A stretch of 38,495 nucleotides of DNA from an uncultured Bacteroides sp. (GCA_949285075.1 CASDXF010000033.1:1-38495), one strand, 5' to 3'. Shown: positions 17,866 to 27,351, numbered from the stretch's first letter. Made by a program: numbers and translations. Notes: generated by a model from the letters alone, not told the origin.

Positions 17866-18612
17866 CTACCCGAATAACCGCCGTAATCTTAACCGCAAGA
17901 TCTGGGACAATAGCTTAAAACGATATGATATTTTGAAGAAAATACTATTGGGAGATTCCAACGAACTTACATTATTGCCGTGTCTCCTATAAAGGAGCAA
18001 TGGTTCATCTATAAACTTATAACGATAATGAGAAAATACAGCATTAAGTCCAATCCAACAATCATGCAGAAAAAGGGTATCCGGAAAAGGCATGGCATTC
18101 TCTAAAACATTTCTCTTAAAAGCTAAACAGCATCCACGAAATGGCAAATATTTTAATATTTGAAGTAAATTCAAGTCATCAAAATACCCTTCCTCCCAAA
18201 AAACATCTTGTACCAACTTCCCATCTTGATCTATAACAGAAAAGTTGGAACACACTATATCATACTCACGCAAATAGGATAGCGATATACTGACTTTATC
18301 TTCTCGCCATCGGTCATCTTGATCCGATATGAAAATAATGTCACCTTGCGCATTACGTAACGCATTATAGAAATTTGCAGTAGCATAATAATAGGAGGAT
18401 AAATACTTTTTGCCATAATCAAGTCTTTGCACATATTGAAGTATACGAATGCGATTATCGTGCAGTGACTGTATCAAACTTATCGTAGCATCTGTAGAAC
18501 CATCGTCTGAAATTACAACTTCATCTTTTTCTGATAATTGCGACAGAATACTATCCAATTGCTCCACGATATATTTTTCAGCATTATGGGTGGCTATACA
18601 AACTGAAATCAT
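17866..18612 (-). CDS. Glycosyltransferase family 2
   Basis: A 248-residue GT-A transferase that adds one sugar of the repeat unit at the cytoplasmic face of the membrane. The start 'MISVCIATHNAEKYIVEQLDSIL' region is the GT2 N-terminal nucleotide-binding strand. 'ISDDGSTDAT' near 34-43 and the metal-binding 'FISDQDDRW' near 94-102 are intact, and 'FLHDCWIG' near 180-187 supplies the likely catalytic acidic region. Length is normal for short rhamnosyltransferase-like GT2 enzymes; the actual sugar is unknown. A 112-base AT-rich gap separates it from the upstream gene. Confidence 0.92.
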   Translation of the reverse strand: MISVCIATHNAEKYIVEQLDSILSQLSEKDEVVISDDGSTDATISLIQSLHDNRIRILQYVQRLDYGKKYLSSYYYATANFYNALRNAQGDIIFISDQDDRWREDKVSISLSYLREYDIVCSNFSVIDQDGKLVQDVFWEEGYFDDLNLLQILKYLPFRGCCLAFKRNVLENAMPFPDTLFLHDCWIGLNAVFSHYRYKFIDEPLLLYRRHGNNVSSLESPNSIFFKISYRFKLLSQILRLRLRRLFG

Positions 18613-18724
18613 AAATATAATCTTTGCTCGTCATTCTCAAAAACTCAGTACAGAATTTTACTAATTTTCAGACAATATTGAAAGCATTAAATAGAACTCT
18701 AAAAAAGTGTTTTTTATTATTCCC

Positions 18725-19867
18725 TTATTTTGTATGAACTCCAATAAATAAACCTTGTATTTTTGATTTTATTACATCATAACGCTTTTCCCAAAGATTA
18801 TTACAGATAAACTCGATATTCTTAGAGTCCTCATTCTTTTGGCCTAAACGACACGCTATAACAGAAGCGCATAGTGCCTTAAACTCCTTTTCATTAGAGT
18901 AAAGATATATGTAAGGCTCAAACTGTTGGGTCTCTTCATAAACCGGTGCTATAACCGGTTTATTTGAATAAATATACTCATAGAGTTTTACCGGATTAAC
19001 CGAACGTATCAACTCATTGACCACGAAAGGCATTATCAAACAACTAGCTTTTTCCATGAATGAAAAAATGTACTTGCGATCTATCGTACCTAAATAATGA
19101 ACACGCTCGTGTCTTGGAATCTCCACCTCATTGGGTCCTATCAATACAACGTGAGCAGTTGGATTATCCGCAAGCATGGATAGTAGTAATTTGAAATTAA
19201 ACCATTCGGCGATTGTACCGATATACATAAATACATTTGAGAGATTAGATACGGTTTCTAATTTCTCTTTTATTTGTCCTGATATGGTTGCATTTTCTTT
19301 CTGCGGCATCTGTATCGCATTATTCAATAGAACAAATTTATTCGCATTCCCTCCCGATCGATTTAGCACTTTATCTTTTAAGTAAGACGCAGAACAGAAA
19401 ACCAAGTCCGCTCTCTTCAACAATTTCTTTTCAGCCCTTAATATCTTATTTCGCAAAACAGCGTTTTTTTTGATTGAAGGAAACTCCAACTCATCGTCCA
19501 TACAATCATAAATAATCTTTTGCTTGCTGCTTATAAAGGGAGAAAAATAGTGATACATCAATATACTAGTCATCCAAATAATATTATAGTTCCTAATCTT
19601 AGGTAATTGCAACCACAATAATAAAGAATTAAAGTAATCAACAACGGCCCATCTTCCTATAATAGGTATCCGCTCAAAAGGCAAAACGATAAATGAAGAG
19701 ATCTTGAAATCTTGCTTCTCTTCATCACAAAAATGAGCTTTCTTAGCCTTTAAAGCTTTCTTATAATATACATCTACTTCAAAATCGCTTGACAATGACT
19801 CAGCAAAAAAATGAGGACGTTGCTTAATCCATCGCCATGGAATGTGCATTAAATATAAAAGTTTCAT
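18725..19867 (-). CDS. Glycosyltransferase, GT-B fold (GT4/TuaH-like)
   Basis: A 380-residue protein starting 'MKLLYLMHIPWRWIKQRPHFFAE', the 'W-x-x-x-x-Q-R-P-H' opening typical of TuaH-like transferases, followed by 'IIYDCMDD' near 119-126 and 'ADLVFCSASYLKD' near 153-165. The C-terminal domain has 'VFMYIGTIAEWFN' and 'NPVKLYEYIYSNKPVIA', the donor-binding E-containing helix. The donor sugar is not known. Its start overlaps the polymerase stop by four bases (ATGA), showing coupling. The gene is markedly AT-rich compared with both ends of the locus, as expected for exchanged serotype-specific genes. Confidence 0.88.
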   Translation of the reverse strand: MKLLYLMHIPWRWIKQRPHFFAESLSSDFEVDVYYKKALKAKKAHFCDEEKQDFKISSFIVLPFERIPIIGRWAVVDYFNSLLLWLQLPKIRNYNIIWMTSILMYHYFSPFISSKQKIIYDCMDDELEFPSIKKNAVLRNKILRAEKKLLKRADLVFCSASYLKDKVLNRSGGNANKFVLLNNAIQMPQKENATISGQIKEKLETVSNLSNVFMYIGTIAEWFNFKLLLSMLADNPTAHVVLIGPNEVEIPRHERVHYLGTIDRKYIFSFMEKASCLIMPFVVNELIRSVNPVKLYEYIYSNKPVIAPVYEETQQFEPYIYLYSNEKEFKALCASVIACRLGQKNEDSKNIEFICNNLWEKRYDVIKSKIQGLFIGVHTK

Positions 19868-21024
19868 TTTTCTTCTAATTTATATGGTGAATGAATGAAG
19901 TTATACATTGATCTGTCTTCAAAAGAAATATCTTGTCCACAATAGAATAAATAATTTGTATAGGGAACCATCCATATACGAGCCATTTGCTTAACATTTG
20001 AACTCAATGCAATAAAAAATATAAGAAACGAATATAACAATCGAAATTTACTGGCAAATGAATAAATCAAATAAGCTATCACTATTGCATAAAAGTATGA
20101 TATAAATAATTGTAATCGAGAAAAAATCAATGTAGTTAACCCTATTCGAAATATGAAAACAAAAATAATCGATACATTAAACAAAAAAGACCCATATTGT
20201 AAACGCTCTATTTGCCGACGAGAAAATAATATTAATATGAAGAAAAACACATGAAGAATATATCCAAATGACAGCAATTCGCCTGCCCCTGTAGTCATAG
20301 CTTCTTCACCTGTAGTATAATTCTCTACCTTATGTACTATGGCAGGAACAAAAGAAAACACATGATTTATCAATTCAAATATGTAATCAGTCCTTAACAA
20401 AACAATATTGGCAAGCACGAAACATACTACTATATTACGCGTAGAATATGTTCGATTAAGTAAAAAATAGAAAACAATAAGAATAAGCGAGGAATAATGA
20501 AACAAAGTAGCAACTAATACCCACAGTAAATATTTAAATAGGTTCTTATTTAATAAATGCTCAATACTACATAAGAAACAGTATACTGCTATCATATTTC
20601 TAAATGAAATATCTATAAAATTCATTATTCCCCAAAATCCCAAATAAAAAGTAAAAGCCAATAAAACAAGATTAGCCGGACAAAACTTCTTTAAGATATA
20701 TACTATCTTATAATAAATCAGCAGCTTTAATGCAATATAAAATATCCAAAAATCTAAATGTAATACATTCCCTATTACATTGAGTAGTAAGTAAAATGGC
20801 TCAACATATAAAAAACGCCACCAAAAATCGACTCCATTCGGACTATTATATGACGTATAAATTTCCTCATATGCCCTCCAATCACTACCGCACATGTACC
20901 CAAAACAAATAATAAAAGCTACAATAGCAAATATTACATTATAGTACTTATAGTTCGGGCGTTTGTAGAAGTAGAGAAAAGATATAAAAACGAAAGAAAT
21001 TGTAAATATGTAAATGCCCATCAA
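19864..21024 (-). CDS. EpsG-like polysaccharide polymerase (Wzy)
   Basis: A 386-residue membrane protein with about ten hydrophobic helices, starting 'MGIYIFTISFVFISFLYF' and containing 'GSDWRAYEEIY' near 46-56 and 'FRNMIAVYCFL' near 142-152, both typical of the EpsG family (D-x-x-x-Y and F-R-N/Q patterns). It should polymerise lipid-linked repeat units at the periplasmic face. It is the only polymerase candidate in the locus and is AT-rich. It lies 281 bases downstream of the HU-like gene, past that gene's terminator. Confidence 0.87.
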   Translation of the reverse strand: MMGIYIFTISFVFISFLYFYKRPNYKYYNVIFAIVAFIICFGYMCGSDWRAYEEIYTSYNSPNGVDFWWRFLYVEPFYLLLNVIGNVLHLDFWIFYIALKLLIYYKIVYILKKFCPANLVLLAFTFYLGFWGIMNFIDISFRNMIAVYCFLCSIEHLLNKNLFKYLLWVLVATLFHYSSLILIVFYFLLNRTYSTRNIVVCFVLANIVLLRTDYIFELINHVFSFVPAIVHKVENYTTGEEAMTTGAGELLSFGYILHVFFFILILFSRRQIERLQYGSFLFNVSIIFVFIFRIGLTTLIFSRLQLFISYFYAIVIAYLIYSFASKFRLLYSFLIFFIALSSNVKQMARIWMVPYTNYLFYCGQDISFEDRSMYNFIHSPYKLEEK

Positions 21025-21094
21025 CTTCTTTTTTTTATAAGTTCTTCAAAAGAACCATATGCATAGAATTTACAACTCCAAGTTATTTTGAATA

Positions 21095-21149
21095 TACAAT
21101 AGAGTTTATATAGAATAAAAAAGCATTGACTATCAACGCCTTAACACCT
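21095..21149. repeat. Dispersed repeat, copy 2 (first copy at 6665-6724)
   Basis: TACAATAGAGTTTATA then T-AGAATAA matches copy 1 with one mismatch in the first 24 bases. After a few missing bases it continues with ATTGAC-TATCAACGCC and TAACACCT. It lies in the gap between the HU-like gene terminator and the polymerase start, and is absent from the rest of the locus as far as I could see. Confidence 0.6.
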
Positions 21150-21233
21150 TATTCGATATAATATCTAATATCTCTTTCAACAATTATAGAAGGCCAACAT
21201 AAGTTTTCGCATCAAACTTTTGTAATTGACTTC

Positions 21234-21287
21234 AAAAAAAGTACGGCTGCTAACAACAAGCATAAACCCGATGACAAGCAGCCATAC
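21234..21287 (-). terminator. Intrinsic terminator directly after the HU-like gene
   Basis: On the minus strand GTATGGCTGCT (21277-21287) pairs with AGCAGCCGTAC (21241-21251) with one mismatch, and seven T residues follow (21234-21240). It begins 19 bases after the HU-like stop and should end that transcript inside the polysaccharide locus unless overridden. Confidence 0.85.
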
Positions 21288-21305
21288 TTCGTCATTTCAT
21301 TCCCC

Positions 21306-22115
21306 TTATACTATCGGGTCCGGGCTTTCGCCACCTTCCTCCTCCTCATCGCCACCACCGGAAGTGGAAGCGCCTACAACAAGGGCTTCGGGATAGTCAA
21401 TGGTGCGAAGCGACTTTAGCAACAAGCTGCTCGATGCGTAATACGTCTCTACACGAAGCGTGTACTCGCCATCGGGAAGGTCGGCGGGTATATTGAATAT
21501 CAGGCTACTGGGGTCGTTGGTTGCCAGACGCCCAACGGGATACTCCGTCTCCGTCTCACGGTTGATGAACAGTACACGGCCCGTGGAAGAACCGTCTTCG
21601 TTGAGGCAGCGGATTTTCTTTCCCCGTACTTTAAATGCACCGCCGGGAGTCAGCGTGCCGGTGGTAGAACCGCTCTCCACATCCTCTACCGAATCGATAC
21701 GCGCGCCGCCCAACGACTGTACCGTACCGGAGAACTGGGGAGAAACGCCGGATATGCGCTCGCGGAATTCCTTCGACAAGGCTACATTAACCGTGCAAGT
21801 GTGCTTCTTAGGATCGATAGCGCCGCTTGTACCGATAAAGTTACCTGCGATGGAGGGCGTATAAGTCCCCAACGAGTCGGTCACGATATTTCCTTCGCAA
21901 AGGTTATCCATCACCTTGTCTTGATAAAGCCGCACGATGTTCTCGATGGTTTCCGGACGGTATTCCGTGCGCTCGCTCACGATTTCGGCGGCGATGTCAC
22001 TTACGGTTTTCGATTTCAGCTTACGGACGTTCGCCGTATAGTCATTTGTCACGTCTTTGGTTATGGTGTTCTCCCTCAGGTCGAACAGCCATACGGTTTT
22101 ACTTGTATCAGCCAT
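21306..22115 (-). CDS. HU-like DNA-binding domain protein with C-terminal DUF4469
   Basis: A 269-residue protein. The N-terminal about 120 residues ('VWLFDLRENTITKD', 'KSKTVSDIAAEIVSERTEYRPETI', 'TCTVNVALSKEFRERI') resemble the HU-like fold found in Bacteroidales proteins that carry DUF4469. Residues about 150-245 form an Ig-like sheet with 'GTLTPGGAFKVRGKKI' and 'LPDGEYTLRVETYY', the DUF4469 pattern. The tail is acidic and Gly-rich ('GGGDEEEEGG'). No signal peptide is seen, so it should be cytoplasmic. Such proteins are common but uncharacterised. Its place is odd: inside a polysaccharide operon, with a 23-bp repeat array 55 bases upstream and its own terminator downstream. Confidence 0.85.
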   Translation of the reverse strand: MADTSKTVWLFDLRENTITKDVTNDYTANVRKLKSKTVSDIAAEIVSERTEYRPETIENIVRLYQDKVMDNLCEGNIVTDSLGTYTPSIAGNFIGTSGAIDPKKHTCTVNVALSKEFRERISGVSPQFSGTVQSLGGARIDSVEDVESGSTTGTLTPGGAFKVRGKKIRCLNEDGSSTGRVLFINRETETEYPVGRLATNDPSSLIFNIPADLPDGEYTLRVETYYASSSLLLKSLRTIDYPEALVVGASTSGGGDEEEEGGESPDPIV

Positions 22116-22170
22116 AATTGTTTTTATTAAGTGGTAAAAAATAGATTGGTTTCTGCTATAACGCCGTATA

Positions 22171-22368
22171 ACGGTATGCTTAAGGTAAGCAAGCAGGTAT
22201 ACTCACGCCAAGCAAAGCGGTATGCTTAAGGCAAGCAAGTAGGTATGCTCACGGCAAGCAAAGCGGTATGCTTAAGGTAAGCAAGTAGGTATGCTCACGG
22301 CAAGCAAAGCGGTATGCTTAAGGTAAGCAAGTAGGTATGCTCACGGCAAGCAAAGCGGTATGCTTAAG
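22171..22368. repeat. 23-bp tandem repeat array (about 8.6 units)
   Basis: Units start at 22171, 22194, 22217, 22240, 22263, 22286, 22309, 22332 and 22355 (last one cut short), every 23 bases. All share GGTATGCT followed by an AAGCAA end. Two unit types alternate: GCGGTATGCTTAAGG... and TAGGTATGCTCACGG..., making a 46-bp higher-order repeat. Units 4, 6 and 8 are identical, as are units 5 and 7; the outermost units have diverged. The array ends three bases before the wecB stop and lies upstream of the HU-like gene. Confidence 0.95.
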
Positions 22369-22370
22369 TC

Positions 22371-23522
22371 TTATTTTAAACTCTCCACAATCCGTCCGCA
22401 AGCCAGTCCGTCACCGTAGGGGTTCACCGCCTTGCTCATCTTTTCATAATATTCCTGATTGTCCAACAAGGCGGAAACCTCGGTCACTATCCGCTCGAAG
22501 TCCGTGCCGACCAGTTTCACCGTGCCCGCTTCGAGGGCTTCGGGACGCTCCGTCGTGTCGCGCATCACCAATACGGGCTTGCCCAGACCGGGAGCCTCCT
22601 CCTGTATGCCGCCGCTGTCCGTCAGGACGATGGTGGACTTCTCCATCAGGTAAACGAAAGAGAGGTACTCCAAAGGCTCGATGAAGAACATGTTTCCAAG
22701 CCCGGACAGCTCCTCACCGAACACCTCGTGAATCGGCTTGCGGACGTTCGGGTTCAGGTGCATCGGGTAGACGAAATCCACTTCCGGATATTTCTCGGTC
22801 AACGACTTGATGGCGCAGCACATTGAGAGGAAGCCGTCACCGAAGTTCTCGCGGCGATGACCGGTAATAAGCACCAATCTCCGGCCCCCGTCAAGACGGT
22901 GAACGTCATAGCCGGAATTGGACAGTACGCCCTCAAGCGACTTGTCCAACGCCCCGTCCTTCTTTATCTTGTCCACTACCCAGTAGAGCGCGTCGATAAC
23001 CGTGTTACCGGTCACCGTAATCCGCTCCGCGGGAACGTTCTCCCTAAGCAGGTTCTCCCGACTCAGCGGCGTAGGGGCGAAGTGATAGGTGGCGACGCGG
23101 CCCGTCAGCTGACGGTTCATCTCCTCGGGCCACGGGCTGTATATGTTATATGTACGCAATCCGGCCTCCACATGACCCACCGGAATCTGTTGGTAGAAGG
23201 CGGCCAACGCCGCGGCGGTAGAGGTGGTCGTATCGCCGTGCACCAGTACCGCGTCGGGCTTGGCTTCCTTCAGTACGTCACGCATACCTAGCAGCACGCG
23301 GCTCGTCACGTCGTACAAGTCCTGCCCCTGCTTCATGATGTTCAGGTCATAGTCAGGCTTGATATCGAATATGCGAAGCACTTGGTCAAGCATCTCGCGG
23401 TGCTGACCGGTCACGCAGACCAACGTCTCAAAACTTTCGGGGTGTTTCTCGAACTCCTTCACCAGAGGAGCCATCTTGATGGCTTCGGGACGGGTCCCGA
23501 AGACTAACAGGATTCGTGTCAT
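22371..23522 (-). CDS. wecB: UDP-N-acetylglucosamine 2-epimerase (non-hydrolysing)
   Basis: Interconverts UDP-GlcNAc and UDP-ManNAc in the cytoplasm, supplying ManNAc for the polymer. The 383-residue product has the family landmarks: '[17 protein letters not shown]' at the N-terminus, '[17 protein letters not shown]' near 94-110, 'HVEAGLRT' near 116-123, '[10 protein letters not shown]', 'TGHRRENFG' near 220-228 and '[20 protein letters not shown]' region near 295-314. Length is normal. No UDP-ManNAc dehydrogenase is in the locus, so ManNAc itself is the likely product used. Its stop abuts the 23-bp repeat array. Confidence 0.96.
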   Translation of the reverse strand: MTRILLVFGTRPEAIKMAPLVKEFEKHPESFETLVCVTGQHREMLDQVLRIFDIKPDYDLNIMKQGQDLYDVTSRVLLGMRDVLKEAKPDAVLVHGDTTTSTAAALAAFYQQIPVGHVEAGLRTYNIYSPWPEEMNRQLTGRVATYHFAPTPLSRENLLRENVPAERITVTGNTVIDALYWVVDKIKKDGALDKSLEGVLSNSGYDVHRLDGGRRLVLITGHRRENFGDGFLSMCCAIKSLTEKYPEVDFVYPMHLNPNVRKPIHEVFGEELSGLGNMFFIEPLEYLSFVYLMEKSTIVLTDSGGIQEEAPGLGKPVLVMRDTTERPEALEAGTVKLVGTDFERIVTEVSALLDNQEYYEKMSKAVNPYGDGLACGRIVESLK

Positions 23523-23529
23523 CGTTCTA

Positions 23530-24720
23530 TTATCTGATTTTATGCTTTATTATTCTAAGTAACTTCCACAGTCGGGTCTGAGACAAAAATACCCTCAGCT
23601 TCACCATATTATAATTAGGTGATCTGAATTCATTCTCCGCCACGCTCTTGTAACCGCGCTGACGTATCATCTCATAACAAGATTTCCTTATCTCGGGCAT
23701 CATAGTGGGGCGTACCAGATTGGCGTTCTCCACGGAAGCATCCTCTATCCTTGACGCACGGTAGACAAGCGTCTCCTTAACCGCATCCCATACCATTTTA
23801 CCCCTCACTGTATTCAACAATACAAGCGAAACGCCCTTACGAATGTCCAAATCGGGAAAGTAACGCTGAACGCCCCAATAATCGGCAAGGGTTATGTCAC
23901 CTTGACGGGGTACACGGGCGAACTTGCAATCGTAACAACTATAACGGTAATTGAACGCGTACATAAAGGAATAGAGATAAGGACTAAGCTCGTAGCTCCA
24001 CTGGCGACGAACGCCGCGGCCGCGGGTTTGCGAGACGTACTCGTACGTCTCGCAAACCCCCCACCCACCCGTGTCCCGGAATGAATAGGAGGTGATTTCC
24101 CCACGTTCTTTCTGGCGAAGATAATCCAAATGCCAGTCAAACATCTGTTGGGAGGGAACGCCGTGGCATACCAAGTCCGACGTGACCAACGTGTCATAGT
24201 CTTTACGGAGGAAAGACTTCAGTCCGGCCACTTGGCAGCCTACACCCGTAAAATAGACCCAACGGCCTTCCTTCAGGTAACGGCGTATCTCGCTGAAAAC
24301 ATCTCCCAAATCGCTTTGAAGGTACTTTGAGCCTCGAAGCCGTTGAAGTTCCTCCATATTGTCTACCCCCACATGGCGCAGCTTGAAATGGGAGTCGAAA
24401 GCCGCACCATATACAACGCCCCCTTGACTTATTACCCAACGGGCCACGGCATAGAAAATGCCGCCACTGGTACTTTGCGCACGTTGGGACTCGTCTTTTA
24501 CATAAGTGGCGTATACCAAAGGTGCCGCATCCGGATATTCCGGATGAGCGAAGGGACAAACCTTCCTGCATAGACCGCAATCAATGCAGATATCCTTGTC
24601 TATCACCGGATAGAGAAAGCCTTCCTCGTCAGCCCGCATCTCAATGCATTGCTTGGGGCAGGCTGACAAGCAAGCGGAGCATCCGCAACACTCCTTTTTA
24701 TCTAACGTTTCAAAGTACAT
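23530..24720 (-). CDS. Iron-sulfur protein, coenzyme F420 hydrogenase/dehydrogenase beta-subunit family
   Basis: A 396-residue protein with two [4Fe-4S] ferredoxin motifs at the N-terminus, C11-x2-C14-x2-C17-x3-C21-P and C45-x2-C48-x2-C51-x3-C55-P. The FrhB-type domains follow ('[15 protein letters not shown]', '[15 protein letters not shown]', 'LVCHGVPSQ', '[11 protein letters not shown]'). Proteins of this type are often found beside pyruvyl transferases in Bacteroidales polysaccharide loci, as here (three-base gap). Their reaction in these loci is not established; a redox step on a sugar or on the pyruvyl group is a guess. Confidence 0.9.
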   Translation of the reverse strand: MYFETLDKKECCGCSACLSACPKQCIEMRADEEGFLYPVIDKDICIDCGLCRKVCPFAHPEYPDAAPLVYATYVKDESQRAQSTSGGIFYAVARWVISQGGVVYGAAFDSHFKLRHVGVDNMEELQRLRGSKYLQSDLGDVFSEIRRYLKEGRWVYFTGVGCQVAGLKSFLRKDYDTLVTSDLVCHGVPSQQMFDWHLDYLRQKERGEITSYSFRDTGGWGVCETYEYVSQTRGRGVRRQWSYELSPYLYSFMYAFNYRYSCYDCKFARVPRQGDITLADYWGVQRYFPDLDIRKGVSLVLLNTVRGKMVWDAVKETLVYRASRIEDASVENANLVRPTMMPEIRKSCYEMIRQRGYKSVAENEFRSPNYNMVKLRVFLSQTRLWKLLRIIKHKIR

Positions 24721-24723
24721 AAA

Positions 24724-25821
24724 TCAACCGTTCAATGCCTTTTCCAAAAAGTCATGTGCCTTCTCACGCTCTTCGTCCAGAATGGTGTTCACCGGGGCGT
24801 AGTCCACCGGTATGTTTATCTTAGCATCCGAAATGACCTCATCTGCCTCTAACAGACGGCTTCTCAAATGGCACAAATCCAATATGCTGATAACGCGCGT
24901 ATCGAATCCCGAAGGCAGATAAACGGAGAACTGCTTGTTCAGGTTGATGGAGAACGCCGTGCCGTGGAACGAGTTGGTCACCACGTAATCGGCATGGTAC
25001 ATCAGGGAGAGAAAATCGCCCGGACTGGAAAAGAACACCGTCTTGTCAGCCATCTTATCGGGCAATATATGCCAAGAGAAGGATACTACCTTCAGACGCT
25101 TCCGGTCCGCTATTTTCCGTATAGTTTTATAAATCAAGTCTTTATCGTGAACATTATAAGGCAGATAGACAATGAGATAAGGTTCCTTGACGAGACGGCG
25201 GGACATATAATGCGACCAGTCTTCTTTGGTAAGCATGAAGGTCGGGTCGAGCAGATGCGTCACCGTGTATCCCATACCTTCTATCAACCGCTTGGCACTC
25301 GCCTCGCGCACGGATAGGGCCTTATAACCGCCCAACATACGTTTCACCTCTGTGTATTCCGTCTCCGGAAGTTCCTCCCTACCGATAGAGGAAGAATAGG
25401 CTACCTTCACCGTACCCGTTGGAAAACCGTCGAAATAGTAACGTTTGTCAAGCCCTTCGTTATGAATGCTGTTCCACACTTGGTCTGAGCCGGTCACGTA
25501 AATATCCGCCTTAGGACATGTCGCCACAAAATCATCCTCCGGATAGATAGGCTTGGAAACTGGCACCTGCTTGGCAAGATAGGAGTTGTAAATGCGGTTG
25601 TTAACGACGGCTACCAAAAAAGTAGCGGGTATCCTGACAATAGAAGAGAGCGACCTGAACGCTTTTCCAAAGAAACGCTTCCACGTACAACGGGCAGGTA
25701 TATAGTTGACGACCGTCGTCTTACAATTATGCTTCTTCAACGTCTCCACCGTCGCTATCGTCTGAAGGTTAGAGCCGAAATTGGCACCCAAATGGATAGT
25801 AAGAAGAGAGATTGTTTTCAT
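24724..25821 (-). CDS. Polysaccharide pyruvyl transferase family protein
   Basis: A 365-residue CsaB-like enzyme expected to transfer pyruvate from phosphoenolpyruvate to a sugar as a ketal, giving the polymer a negative charge. Landmarks: 'HLGANFGSNLQTIATVETLKK' region near 10-30 (family N-x-G-x-x-L-Q start), 'YVTGSDQVWN' near 108-117, 'AYSSSIGREELPE', and 'ADYVVTNSFHGTAFSINL' near 280-297 with the conserved S-F-H-G. Length is normal. It sits between the flippase gene (27-base gap) and the iron-sulfur gene. Confidence 0.93.
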   Translation of the reverse strand: MKTISLLTIHLGANFGSNLQTIATVETLKKHNCKTTVVNYIPARCTWKRFFGKAFRSLSSIVRIPATFLVAVVNNRIYNSYLAKQVPVSKPIYPEDDFVATCPKADIYVTGSDQVWNSIHNEGLDKRYYFDGFPTGTVKVAYSSSIGREELPETEYTEVKRMLGGYKALSVREASAKRLIEGMGYTVTHLLDPTFMLTKEDWSHYMSRRLVKEPYLIVYLPYNVHDKDLIYKTIRKIADRKRLKVVSFSWHILPDKMADKTVFFSSPGDFLSLMYHADYVVTNSFHGTAFSINLNKQFSVYLPSGFDTRVISILDLCHLRSRLLEADEVISDAKINIPVDYAPVNTILDEEREKAHDFLEKALNG

Positions 25822-25848
25822 CTTTTTCTAATTTTCTAACTATGTCCT

Positions 25849-27270
25849 TTATAACTTGCGTTTTAGATTCTTATACACGCCGAAAAAACCGGAAAGGCAA
25901 TCTTTATTCAAAAGAGCGATTAGTGCCAATACTCCCAATAAGGAAACCATGTTGATTAGGATATCCTCTGTATAGTAAATAACAGCAATGTAACCGATAA
26001 CTAACAGTAAGACTTGCATATATACAGCCTTATTCCACACCGGAGCATATTTCCACGTAATTTTCAGCCGCAATATGCATATCAGGATATAAGACAGCAA
26101 GATAGGAATAACAGCTCCCCATGTCCCCCATAACGGAATCAATAGAAAATTAAGCGACACGCAAACCGCACCACCCCAGAAACTGGTAGTAAAATAGTAT
26201 TTACTCTCTTTAGTCGCAATGAAATTCGTTCCCGCAAACCCGGCCATATTGGAAAAAACTACAGCTAATGACAAAAGGGGGACGTATTGCCACGCTTCAT
26301 AATATTCAGGAGCGGTCATTAACGTAATCAGGGGACGGCTTAAGAACGTAATTCCTAATACAAATAAGACGAAGGCAAGAAACTGCACTTGAAACACCTT
26401 ATTATAGAACTGCCTATAATCCGGCTTGTTAAACTCCTCCAATACGGATATTTGCCACGAATAAGTAAATACTGTATAAAGCATACTTATCAACATGGGA
26501 AACTTATTGGCTACGGCAAAGATGCCCACAGACTCTATGCCCGAGTAATGCTCCAATAAAGGGCGGTTCATTGTGCTCAGCACCCACCACATGATGCTGT
26601 TGGGCATCATCGGGATGGAATATTTCAACATCTCCTTCAGACTGACCTTTGAGATTCGCCTGAAAGAGAAGAAGGCATATTCCTTAGCGGCTATGACTGT
26701 ATAGAGGGAGGCTACAAAATAAGATACAATAATGGAATAGATGTAGCCGTTCAAACCCCATAAGGGTAAAGTGACTAAAGAGGTCAGCACGGTTGTAAGG
26801 GTCAGCACTACCCCGGAAACGACGTATACGCTCACTCTATCAATGCTACGGGCGAACTGTTGGGTATAGGTCTGGAAGAAAGTGACACATAGCATCAGAA
26901 ATATGCAAAGATTATATTGGGTAAATATCCCTTCATAAGAAAGCGAACGAAGCGCAATCACCAAAATGACAAACAGAACGCCCGTAAGGGTAAGGCTTGC
27001 CGCCGAAAAGAGCAATCCTGAAGTAAAATAAGTTTGTTGCTTGCTAAACTCAGCTCCTTTAGGAAATACAAATATGGCCTCCGTCAATGTACAAGTGCAT
27101 ACCCCGACCAATAGCTGTACATATACCTGAATCAGGTCTACCGTACCATAATCAGCCACAGAAAGGAACGAAGTATAAAACGGGAGCATTAAAAAGGACA
27201 GTGACTTGCTGCCTATGTTCCCCAAAAACATCAAAAAGGTATTTTTTCCTAAACGACGGTATTTACCCAT
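25849..27270 (-). CDS. Lipid-linked oligosaccharide flippase (Wzx)
   Basis: A 473-residue polytopic protein with about 12-14 hydrophobic helices, starting 'NTFLMFLGNIGSKSLSFLMLPFYTSFLSVADYGTVDL' over residues about 9-45, the standard polysaccharide-transporter opening with 'Y-G-x-x-D-L'. The MOP-superfamily flippase moves undecaprenyl-linked repeat units across the inner membrane before Wzy acts. It follows the WecA-like gene after a 357-base gap that may contain a secondary promoter. Confidence 0.92.
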   Translation of the reverse strand: MGKYRRLGKNTFLMFLGNIGSKSLSFLMLPFYTSFLSVADYGTVDLIQVYVQLLVGVCTCTLTEAIFVFPKGAEFSKQQTYFTSGLLFSAASLTLTGVLFVILVIALRSLSYEGIFTQYNLCIFLMLCVTFFQTYTQQFARSIDRVSVYVVSGVVLTLTTVLTSLVTLPLWGLNGYIYSIIVSYFVASLYTVIAAKEYAFFSFRRISKVSLKEMLKYSIPMMPNSIMWWVLSTMNRPLLEHYSGIESVGIFAVANKFPMLISMLYTVFTYSWQISVLEEFNKPDYRQFYNKVFQVQFLAFVLFVLGITFLSRPLITLMTAPEYYEAWQYVPLLSLAVVFSNMAGFAGTNFIATKESKYYFTTSFWGGAVCVSLNFLLIPLWGTWGAVIPILLSYILICILRLKITWKYAPVWNKAVYMQVLLLVIGYIAVIYYTEDILINMVSLLGVLALIALLNKDCLSGFFGVYKNLKRKL

Positions 27271-27351
27271 AAACTATTATTGTCTTTTATTTCGTCTACC
27301 TCTTACCCTAACAAGAGAACTAGTGTCACCATCCCTAATGGTTCAAATAAA

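Noticed and set aside
22171-22368. CRISPR array
   Set aside because: The repeats are contiguous with no spacers, and no cas genes are present.
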